Assembly: GCA_964413635.1 (NCBI GenBank)
Contig: CAYPTH010000128.1
Location: 1 to 8,048 of the forward strand
From: CAYFQV01 sp964413635
GTDB lineage: Bacteria; Spirochaetota; Spirochaetia; DSM-27196; PWMO01
DNA: 8,048 nt
Reading direction: 5' to 3'
Shown here: positions 1-5,912 of the stretch, piece by piece
Layout: the number at the start of each line of letters is the position of its first letter
Position numbering within the stretch: the first letter of the stretch is position 1
Notes under the pieces: model-generated
Databases searched by the model: none
Told to the model about the DNA's origin: nothing
What the model saw: the letters and a program-made list of their open reading frames with translations, nothing else
Position numbers and translations under genes: made by a program

Positions 1-28
1 CCGCCCCCCGCCCCCCCCGCCCCCGCCG
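1..28 (-). repeat. G-rich low-complexity tract within uvrA
   Basis: On the uvrA coding strand the last 28 bases are G runs of 2, 5, 8, 6 and 2 split by single C bases. They read as Gly and Ala codons (AGAGGAGG) in the uvrA frame. The tract continues to the window edge. It could be a true Gly-rich loop in the UvrB-binding domain, a slippage-prone repeat, or a sequencing or assembly fault where a contig stops. Confidence 0.75.
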
Positions 29-707
29 TTTCGAGAGCAGTCTCGACTGCCTCAGCGATACGGCGCCGGCGATCGGGCTGCACCTTGATGCGGTCCACGA
101 CGATCTCGATGGTGTGCTTCTTCTTCTTGTCGAGGTCGATGTCGTCGTCGAGACCAATGATCTCACCGTCGATTCGCGCACGCACAAAACCCGCCTTGCC
201 GGCGTCTCCAAGGATCTTGTTGTGCTGTCCCTTTTTGCCGCGGATGACCGGAGCGAGGACGGTGAGTCGTGCACCCTCTGGGTAGCTGGTAACACGGTCC
301 ACGATCTCATCCACCGTCTGCTTCTCGATTCGTTTCCCTGTCGCCGGGTCGTGGGGCACCCCGATCCGGGCGAAGAGGAGCCGGTAGTAGTCGTAGATCT
401 CGGTTACCGTTCCGACGGTGGAGCGCGGATTGCGATTGGCCGCCTTCTGCTCAATGGAGATGGCCGGGGAGAGCCCCTCAATGTAGTCCACCTCCGGCTT
501 ATCCATCCGTCCGAGAAACTGCCGTGCGTAGGCGGATAGGGATTCCACGTAGCGCCGCTGACCTTCGGCGAAGATCGTGTCGAAAACCAAAGACGACTTT
601 CCGGAGCCACTCAAACCGGAGACGACGATGAAACGGTCTCGGGGCAGCTCGAGGTCAATATTTTTGAGGTTGTGCTCGCGAGCCCCGCGGATAACGATCT
701 TGTCCAT
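1..707 (-). CDS. uvrA: Excinuclease ABC subunit A, N-terminal part
   Basis: UvrA is the damage-recognising ATPase of nucleotide excision repair; its dimer loads UvrB at lesions. Only the first 235 residues are here, about a quarter of the usual 940 or so; the frame runs off the left edge without a stop. The start MDKIVIRGAREHNLKNIDL matches the family N-terminus. The first Walker A motif, GLSGSGKS (31-38, Lys37), is followed by RRYVESLSAYARQFL, IEGLSPAISIEQK and NPRSTVGTVTEIYDYYRLLFAR, all UvrA hallmarks. The UvrB-binding domain begins near residue 130 and is nearly complete; the zinc-finger region lies beyond the window. The last visible residues become Gly/Ala only, from a G-rich tract. The ATG at 707 is 8 bases after the TPR-protein stop and has no purine-rich ribosome site; the preceding bases are pyrimidine-rich (CCCCTTCT). 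Confidence 0.97.
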   Translation of the reverse strand, partial: MDKIVIRGAREHNLKNIDLELPRDRFIVVSGLSGSGKSSLVFDTIFAEGQRRYVESLSAYARQFLGRMDKPEVDYIEGLSPAISIEQKAANRNPRSTVGTVTEIYDYYRLLFARIGVPHDPATGKRIEKQTVDEIVDRVTSYPEGARLTVLAPVIRGKKGQHNKILGDAGKAGFVRARIDGEIIGLDDDIDLDKKKKHTIEIVVDRIKVQPDRRRRIAEAVETALETAGAGGAGG

Positions 708-715
708 AGAAGGGG

Positions 716-1654
716 TTAATAATCAACGTAGCGGTCGGCGCGTGGGTCGGCAAGTTGTTGAGACGCCAGGCTCGCCCAACGGCCGGCTTCCCCACCGTCG
801 GCAAGTACCCGCCAGATCTCGCGCGGTGTCTCCCGCCCCAAATCGGCGCCGTACAGCGCGGTCCCAAGCGAGTAGAGCGTGCGGTACGCATCCGCCTGTT
901 CCAGATATGATCGAATATCCTCGCGGCGTCCAAGCCGTGAGAGAAAACCAGACAAGGTCTCGAATTGGTAACTCGGATTGAGTCGACGGTACTCCTCGAT
1001 CGCAGTGGAGAAGACCATGAGCACAGCGTACATCAAATGCTCGGCAGCCGTAACGAAGTTGCGACTGGCAAGAAAGTGCTCGCCCAATTGGTGGTGAGCG
1101 CGGCGGGCAAAGTTCTCCTCTATGCGGTACAGCACCAGGAGTCGGTTGATTCCGTCGTTCCTCAGGGTCCGAAGGTACGCTGAACGGAGGTTCTGGTTGT
1201 CCGGGTCGGAAAAGGAAGGGTCGTCGGCGACAATCTCTTTGAGGGCTGCCTCGTAGTCGAAGCGGCCTTCGCTTCCCCTATTGCGATAGATCGATGCGAG
1301 CTCGTAGCGAACCGCATACTCCTCGGCGGGAACGTAGAAGAATTGCTCTTGGTCGAGGGCGCGCCGAAACTGCCGCTCGGCGAGCTGCACCGTATTCTCA
1401 GCCGCAAAGACGCGGCCGATCCCCGCCTCCGCCTCAGGGAAAGCGCCGCCACGGAGTTGGATCGCCCGGCGGAAGGACTGCATTGCAAGTCCGTAGTCAC
1501 GCCCTCGCAGCTGATGGACGCCCTGCTCGTATACAATCCAGGGCACACCCGACTCGGAACCCTCTTGCCCCTGCAAAGGCTCTGCGTTAATGATTGCCGG
1601 GATAACGACGGCGGCTACTACGGTCAGGCGCAGTAGCCGCGCTGCCGGTCTCAT
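716..1654 (-). CDS. Secreted TPR-repeat protein of unknown function
   Basis: This 312-residue protein is not recognised by name. Arginines in the first nine residues and a hydrophobic core (about 10-22) form a signal peptide with likely cleavage after Ala24 (IINA/EP). There is no lipobox cysteine, so a soluble periplasmic or exported protein is expected. The mature part looks all-helical. TPR spacing is visible at 38-71 (Gly45, Ala57, Phe61, Ala64), 73-106 (Gly80, Phe83, Ala92, Phe96, Ala99), a longer unit near 113-146 ending in Pro146, and 184-217 (Gly191, Phe194, Ala203, Leu207, Ala210). TPRs bind proteins or peptides, so a scaffold or assembly role is reasonable but unproven. The ATG at 1654 has AAGGAG 4 bases upstream. 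It lies 20 bases after atpK and 8 bases before uvrA, so it should share their transcript. Confidence 0.85.
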   Translation of the reverse strand: MRPAARLLRLTVVAAVVIPAIINAEPLQGQEGSESGVPWIVYEQGVHQLRGRDYGLAMQSFRRAIQLRGGAFPEAEAGIGRVFAAENTVQLAERQFRRALDQEQFFYVPAEEYAVRYELASIYRNRGSEGRFDYEAALKEIVADDPSFSDPDNQNLRSAYLRTLRNDGINRLLVLYRIEENFARRAHHQLGEHFLASRNFVTAAEHLMYAVLMVFSTAIEEYRRLNPSYQFETLSGFLSRLGRREDIRSYLEQADAYRTLYSLGTALYGADLGRETPREIWRVLADGGEAGRWASLASQQLADPRADRYVDY

Positions 1655-1658
1655 CTCG

Positions 1659-1664
1659 CTCCTT
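1659..1664 (-). promoter_or_regulatory. Ribosome binding site of the TPR-protein gene
   Basis: AAGGAG lies 4 bases before the ATG at 1654, in the 20-base gap after atpK. It is a strong match at slightly short spacing and supports the chosen start, which also gives an intact signal peptide. Confidence 0.65.
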
Positions 1665-1674
1665 CTTCGTACGC

Positions 1675-2097
1675 TTATACGATTCCGAGAAGGAAGACCA
1701 TTACGAAGAGCGCAACAGTCTCAATGATACCAAGCACCATGATGTACTGGCCGAAGCCCTTGCCGGTCTCCGTGAGTGCATCCGATGCAACGGCCCCCGC
1801 GCGCCCCTGGAAGGCCGCCGAAAAGGCCATGGCGGTACCGCCGAGAATACCGGCGGCAAGAACCTTCATTGGGTCCGCTTCGGAGGTGTTCAGCGCGTTC
1901 ATGAGGATGAAACCGTAGATGGTCTGTGTCAGCGGAGCGCCGACGAACGCCACCAGAAGAAAGGGCGCCGGCTTGTTCTGGGCAAACGCCTTCTTCCATG
2001 CACCTACAGCGGACATTCCCGCGCTTCCCGCGCCAATAGCCGAACCAATTGCCGCCAACGCCAGTGCCGCGCCAACGCCTATGAGCCCATAATTCAT
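1675..2097 (-). CDS. atpK: V/A-type ATPase rotor ring subunit K (proteolipid c)
   Basis: This 140-residue, very hydrophobic protein forms the ion-carrying ring. It has two tandem helical hairpins (four membrane helices: about 3-33, 45-69, 78-105, 116-139), the fused form typical of V-type rings. The ion-carrying carboxylate is Glu126 in helix 4 (IIETVAL). Helix 2 has no acid but carries PLTQTIYGF (55-63), and helix 3 has FSAAFQGR (92-99). By alignment from memory with E. hirae NtpK, Thr57, Gln58, Tyr61, Gln97 and Glu126 match Thr64, Gln65, Tyr68, Gln110 and Glu139, the Na+-binding site. AAAGGAG lies 7 bases before the ATG, the clearest ribosome site in the window, in the longest gap of the operon (29 bases). 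That fits the need for many K copies per complex. A TPR-protein gene starts 20 bases after the stop. Confidence 0.97.
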   Translation of the reverse strand: MNYGLIGVGAALALAAIGSAIGAGSAGMSAVGAWKKAFAQNKPAPFLLVAFVGAPLTQTIYGFILMNALNTSEADPMKVLAAGILGGTAMAFSAAFQGRAGAVASDALTETGKGFGQYIMVLGIIETVALFVMVFLLGIV

Positions 2098-2117
2098 TCC
2101 CTATCTCCTTTACTCAT
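2094..2117 (-). other. Possible 7-codon leader reading frame (MSKGDRE) before atpK
   Basis: An ATG at 2117 opens a seven-codon frame whose TGA overlaps the atpK ATG as ATGA. It begins 9 bases after the atpI stop. Only a weak AAAGAG precedes it, 5 bases upstream, and its own codons contain the atpK ribosome site. It could couple ribosomes leaving atpI to atpK, or be a chance frame. No homology can be judged at this length. Confidence 0.25.
2105..2111 (-). promoter_or_regulatory. Ribosome binding site of atpK
   Basis: AAAGGAG lies 7 bases before the atpK ATG in a 29-base spacer that is visibly AT-richer (11 of 29 G/C) than the surrounding genes. It is the least structured and best-matched initiation site here, consistent with extra translation of the ring subunit, which is needed in many copies per ATPase. 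Confidence 0.8.
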
Positions 2118-2126
2118 ATGTACTCT

Positions 2127-3998
2127 TTATGTTGCGGAAACCTCACGCTTCCGGAAGGGATTGTAGTCAATACCCGACCACTCCATTCCGAGATGGCGCG
2201 AGAACTCAAGCATGTTTAGTCGAATGCCGTGAACGACCACCGAAAGGGCGCCCATGGCGAGATTCAGAGTGTGCCCAACGAAGAGTATGAACACCGCGGC
2301 AATAATGCCCACGACACCGTCCCCCACACCCATGGCCATGCTGTTGAAGGCCTTCGCAATCTCCACGGTTGCAAGACCGACGGCAAAGAGCCGGATGTAC
2401 GAGATGATGTCGGAAAAGGCGCTGATACTATCCAGAGCCTTGGAGAAGATGTTGATCGGGTTGAGACCACGCCCCACCCCGGCAAAGAAACCGGAGCCCT
2501 CTTCCTGCTCTCCCAACAGAACAACCAGTCCAAAGCCCGCCGCGATCATGTAGAGGGAGAACTGCGGAAGCGGATCTGCGAGCACCACCGTCAGGACCAA
2601 CCAGTATGCGCCCAAAACCAGCACTAACCAGCCCAGATCACCAAAGGCGCGCAGCCTCGGCCGTTCACGAAGCCCGCTGATAAAGAGCCAGATGTGCGCA
2701 ATGGAAAGATGCACCGTTCCCAAAACGAAACAGATGAACTGGATGGTCTCTCGACTCCGTGGGTTGAAACTCGAGATTTCCGGGATCACCAGTGAGCGGA
2801 AGACGGGAAGCTCGGCAATTGGCGCGTAGCCGAACCACGTCCCCGTGATTGCGCCCCATACGACCGTAGCTCCAGACATGACCGTCAGAAGAACCGTTCC
2901 CTTCGCCACGGATCCCGTCTTGCGCTTGCCGCGAATCATGGCAAGCAGTGAGAGAACGAGGATGATCGTTCCGTAGCCACCGTCACCAATGATCATGGCA
3001 AAGAAAATGGAGAGAAAGATCAGGAACCAGAAGCTGATGTCGAGCTCCTGATACCCCGGAGTCGTTCCCAGCAAGCCAAAGACCGGCTTGATAATGCCGA
3101 TGGGCTTGGGGTTCTTCACCTTCGTCGGAACGGTGTCCTCCGGACCGGGGTCCTGAACAAGCAATCCCCAGGCGTTCTTCTTCGCCGCCTCACGCAGCTG
3201 GTCCTCCGCGCTCACGGGAACAAAGCCGGTGAGATATGCCAGGTTCTCCTCGTTCTCCATCCCATCCCGGACGCCGGCAAACTCAATTTCGCCGTCCATG
3301 GGGACCAGCGAAGCCTCCAGGGCGTCGCGCTTGGCGGCTATCTGCTGGAGCTCTCTATAGACGCGCTCAATATCTTGCTCGGCCTCATGTACCAGCTCGC
3401 GAACCGCGGCCAGAGAGCGTTCGGGCAAGGGTCGTGGGGTGAACTCGTGGGAGCGTTCCAGCTCCTCCCCCTCGCGGTCGACGAGGATCTGCACGACAAA
3501 CACCAGAGTCGCGCTTTCGTGAATAATGAAGGCCTTCTTCGGCTTGGCCTGCTGGAAATCCTGCTTGGGCACGACGTAGAGCTCAACGCTCACGCCCTTG
3601 TCGCGCAGGTTCTGCACCTCGGCGGGGTCAAAGTCACCCCAGGGTTCAAGATTGAGCGCCTCTCGCTCCAGGGCGTCGCGGCGCTCCCGGAGCGTACGAA
3701 GCTCTTCGGCCTTCTCCACGGCGTCCTGCGCCATGGAAACGGCCTTCTCCAACGCAAGGCTGTTGTCGCTCCGCTTCTCGCCATCCGCCGAATGGGCCGC
3801 CTCCCCGCGAGGCGGCTCCGGCAGCGCCGTCAGCGCCTGCTCAATGGTACCGCGCTGGTTTTTCAGCTCGGTCAAGCTCTCGCTTGCTACCTCGTGCACC
3901 GAGACGTGGAGGACTCCAACCTCGCGCAGGCGATCCACCGCGTCTTGGCGGTGGGCGTCGACGACAACGACCGACGCTTTCTTCATCTGTTCGATCAT
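2127..3998 (-). CDS. atpI: V/A-type ATPase membrane stator subunit I (a)
   Basis: This stator subunit holds the ion half-channels against the rotor ring. It has 623 residues in two parts. The cytosolic arm (about 1-318) opens with MKKASVVVVDAHRQDAVDRL and has charged coiled-coil stretches near 80-115 and 195-235. The membrane part (about 320-590) has roughly seven or eight hydrophobic helices. IIGDGGYG at 336-343 is the classic motif in the first membrane helix. SYIRLFAVGLA contains Arg536, matching the essential channel arginine (yeast Vph1 Arg735). HGIRLNMLEF contains Arg593, matching the second conserved arginine. The start at 3998 is preferred over the Met four codons later because AGGAGGG lies 9 bases before it, inside the last codons of atpD. 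The next gene, atpK, begins 29 bases after the stop. I see no truncation or frameshift. Confidence 0.97.
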   Translation of the reverse strand: MIEQMKKASVVVVDAHRQDAVDRLREVGVLHVSVHEVASESLTELKNQRGTIEQALTALPEPPRGEAAHSADGEKRSDNSLALEKAVSMAQDAVEKAEELRTLRERRDALEREALNLEPWGDFDPAEVQNLRDKGVSVELYVVPKQDFQQAKPKKAFIIHESATLVFVVQILVDREGEELERSHEFTPRPLPERSLAAVRELVHEAEQDIERVYRELQQIAAKRDALEASLVPMDGEIEFAGVRDGMENEENLAYLTGFVPVSAEDQLREAAKKNAWGLLVQDPGPEDTVPTKVKNPKPIGIIKPVFGLLGTTPGYQELDISFWFLIFLSIFFAMIIGDGGYGTIILVLSLLAMIRGKRKTGSVAKGTVLLTVMSGATVVWGAITGTWFGYAPIAELPVFRSLVIPEISSFNPRSRETIQFICFVLGTVHLSIAHIWLFISGLRERPRLRAFGDLGWLVLVLGAYWLVLTVVLADPLPQFSLYMIAAGFGLVVLLGEQEEGSGFFAGVGRGLNPINIFSKALDSISAFSDIISYIRLFAVGLATVEIAKAFNSMAMGVGDGVVGIIAAVFILFVGHTLNLAMGALSVVVHGIRLNMLEFSRHLGMEWSGIDYNPFRKREVSAT

Positions 3999-4002
3999 GC
4001 CG

Positions 4003-4599
4003 TTACGCCCTCCTCTCTACCTTCCGCTTTGCGAACTTGCCGCGCACAACCTGCGCGGTCTGCTGATCACCCAAGTAGATCTGAATACGCCGTATGTTTT
4101 CCTGCGTTTCCGGGATCATGACTTTCTCAAAGAGGTTGACCCTTTGGCTCGTGACCCGAAGCTCCTCGGCAATGCGCTCGTGCTGCTCGCGCAGGACGCG
4201 AATTTCCGCGTCGAGACCAATGATCTCTCGCATCTTTGAGACAGCACTGTCTATCCAGACCGGGGTCTCGTAGAGGTCCCAGAGGATCTCCTCGAAGGTC
4301 ATGCCCTCGAAAACCGGAATGTCTATACCGGCAATGTTGCCGTCCGAGGTCACGAGCTCTTTGATCTTCACGAGCTCTTCCAACTCCACGGGCTCACCAA
4401 ACACAGCTATCCAGGATTGCATCTCCTGGTAGGCGCGTTCACGAGCATCGACCTTCTCTCGCACTTCGGCCTCTACCCTGCGGAGTACCATCTGAAGCTG
4501 CTGCTTTTTCAGCTGCAGGGTGGGCAGGTAGCGCTTGAAGCGCGAGAGGCGATCCTTCTGCTGCTTGAGCTCATTCTTGGTGAGCTTGACCTTAGCCAT
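4003..4599 (-). CDS. atpD: V/A-type ATPase central shaft subunit D
   Basis: This 198-residue subunit is the rotating central shaft that passes through the A3B3 head and links it to the membrane ring. It is strongly charged and almost wholly helical. An N-terminal helix (about 2-65, opening MAKVKLTKNELKQQKDRL) and a C-terminal helix (about 125-190) would form the antiparallel coiled coil, with a short globular section between. RVNLFEKVMIPE at 153-164 is the characteristic D-subunit motif. The frame stays open upstream to a Met at 4698, but that region is coding atpB. The ATG at 4599, 2 bases after the atpB stop, gives the family N-terminus. The nearest ribosome-site-like sequence, AAGGAG at 4619-4614, is 14 bases from the ATG, so initiation probably relies on coupling to atpB termination. 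The TAA is 4 bases before atpI. Confidence 0.96.
   Translation of the reverse strand: MAKVKLTKNELKQQKDRLSRFKRYLPTLQLKKQQLQMVLRRVEAEVREKVDARERAYQEMQSWIAVFGEPVELEELVKIKELVTSDGNIAGIDIPVFEGMTFEEILWDLYETPVWIDSAVSKMREIIGLDAEIRVLREQHERIAEELRVTSQRVNLFEKVMIPETQENIRRIQIYLGDQQTAQVVRGKFAKRKVERRA
4008..4014 (-). promoter_or_regulatory. Ribosome binding site of atpI, inside atpD
   Basis: AGGAGGG lies within the last three sense codons of atpD, 9 bases before the atpI ATG at 3998. It decides the atpI start: the alternative Met at codon 5 would be 21 bases away. Its position inside atpD implies that ribosomes finishing atpD reach the site, a usual layout for translational coupling. Confidence 0.75.
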
Positions 4600-4601
4600 G
4601 G

Positions 4602-5909
4602 TTAGCTCAACTGCTCCTTGTTCGGCCAGTACTCCTTCATGAGCTCCGTCCGCAGCCCCGTCTCTTGCGGCTCGAAGCACTGAGCAAGTATGTCCCATCC
4701 GCGGTCCAAGGCGTCCTCAAGGGGAATGTTCACGCCCAAGTTCATCATGTTGTGCTCAAAGAGCTCGCCGTACTTCAGCAGCTTGTTATCCCACTCCGAC
4801 ATGCGGAAACCCATGGAACGTTTTTCCACCGACTCCTTGTAGGAGGCGTAGAGGTTGATCATTCCGTCCATGATGGGGCGGTGATCCGACCGCGAGTCTT
4901 TGTTGACGAACTGCTTCAGCCGGGAGAGGGACCCGAAGGGCTCGATACGGCCGTTGCGCAGATAGTACTGGCCCTCCGTGATGTAGCCCGTGTTGTCGGG
5001 AACGGGGTGGGTGACGTCATCTCCAGGCATGGTCGTTGCCGCAAGGACGGTAATGGAGCCGGCACCCTCGAAGTCTACCGCCTTTTCGTACCGCGCCGCG
5101 AGCTGACTGTAGAGGTCGCCGGGATAGCCACGGTTCGACGGAACCTGCTCCTGCGTAATGGCGATCTCCTTCAGGCTATCCGCGAAGTTGGTCATGTCGG
5201 TAAGAAGCACGAGGACGCGCCGCCCGTCGAGGGCGAAACGCTCGGCAACAGCAAGGGACACGTCGGGAACCAGAAGGCTCTCGACAACCGGGTCGGCGGC
5301 GGTGTGCACGAAGAAGATCGTCCGTGACAGCGCGCCACCCTCTTCCAAGGTATCTCGGAAGTAGAGGTAGTCGTCGTGCTTGAGACCGATGCCACCGAGG
5401 ATGATCAAGTCGACCTCGGCCTGCATGGCGATCCGGGCCAATAGTTGGTTGTATGGCTCACCGGAAACGGAGAAGATCGGCAGCTTCTGCGACTCGACCA
5501 GCGAGTTGAAGACGTCGATCATGGGGATGTTCGTCCGAATCATGTTCCGCGGGATAATGCGGCGCGCCGGATTGACCGAGGGGGTCCCCGTCTCGATCAG
5601 GTTTTCTTCCAAGCGCGGCCCGTTATCCCGGGGGTCACCCTTTCCGTCGAAGATGCGGCCCATGAGGTTGTCGGAAAAGGATACCTGCATGGGATGTCCG
5701 AGAAACACAACCTCGTCGCCGGTGGATATACCGCGGCCGCCGGTGAAGACCTGGAGTGACACCTGATCCCCGCGGAGGCGGATGACCTCGGCGAGAGATT
5801 CGCCGTGACGCGCCTTTACCAGGGCCAGGTGACCGTAGCGCACATCCTGCGCCCTAACCGTAATAACGTTTCCTTCAATGGAATCGATCTTGCTATAGAC
5901 CTTGCGCAT
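4602..5909 (-). CDS. atpB: V/A-type ATPase subunit B
   Basis: This is the non-catalytic nucleotide-binding subunit that alternates with AtpA in the A3B3 head. At 435 residues it is slightly shorter than archaeal B subunits (about 460). It starts with a beta-barrel (KIDSIEGNVITV, 7-18). As expected for B, it lacks a true P-loop: the position reads SVSGEPYNQLLARI (147-160) with no GKT. LTDMTNFADSLKEI (236-249) and the NRGYPGDLYSQL region (259-270) are family hallmarks. Arg330 in SLSRLK matches the arginine finger that reaches into the catalytic site of AtpA. The C-terminal part is helical. The ATG at 5909 follows the atpA stop by 3 bases, with AAGGA 6 bases upstream inside the end of atpA, which suggests translational coupling and matched A and B amounts. 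The stop is 2 bases before atpD. Confidence 0.98.
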   Translation of the reverse strand: MRKVYSKIDSIEGNVITVRAQDVRYGHLALVKARHGESLAEVIRLRGDQVSLQVFTGGRGISTGDEVVFLGHPMQVSFSDNLMGRIFDGKGDPRDNGPRLEENLIETGTPSVNPARRIIPRNMIRTNIPMIDVFNSLVESQKLPIFSVSGEPYNQLLARIAMQAEVDLIILGGIGLKHDDYLYFRDTLEEGGALSRTIFFVHTAADPVVESLLVPDVSLAVAERFALDGRRVLVLLTDMTNFADSLKEIAITQEQVPSNRGYPGDLYSQLAARYEKAVDFEGAGSITVLAATTMPGDDVTHPVPDNTGYITEGQYYLRNGRIEPFGSLSRLKQFVNKDSRSDHRPIMDGMINLYASYKESVEKRSMGFRMSEWDNKLLKYGELFEHNMMNLGVNIPLEDALDRGWDILAQCFEPQETGLRTELMKEYWPNKEQLS

Positions 5910-5912
5910 TGC

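Noticed and set aside
705..720. Terminator or SOS box between the TPR gene and uvrA
   Set aside because: The gap is only 8 bases, and there is no GC stem with a T run and no LexA-type inverted repeat around it.
2114..2121. CATATG palindrome in the atpI-atpK gap as an operator or hairpin
   Set aside because: The symmetry stops at 6 bases and would not form a stable hairpin; chance is enough.
3375..4121. Long plus-strand open frames opposite the atp genes (also 4665-5327, 5805-6434 and 7107-7820)
   Set aside because: They are antisense to confidently identified genes, match no family I recognise, and are expected as shadows of GC-biased third codon positions.
4600..4698. N-terminal extension of atpD to a Met at 4698
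   Set aside because: The extension overlaps coding atpB, has no family resemblance, and the ATG at 4599 gives the standard MAKVKLTKNEL start.
5440..5475. Loss of the P-loop in AtpB as a damaged ATPase
   Set aside because: B subunits of V/A-type ATPases normally lack a true Walker A; the rest of the protein, including the Arg330 finger, is intact.
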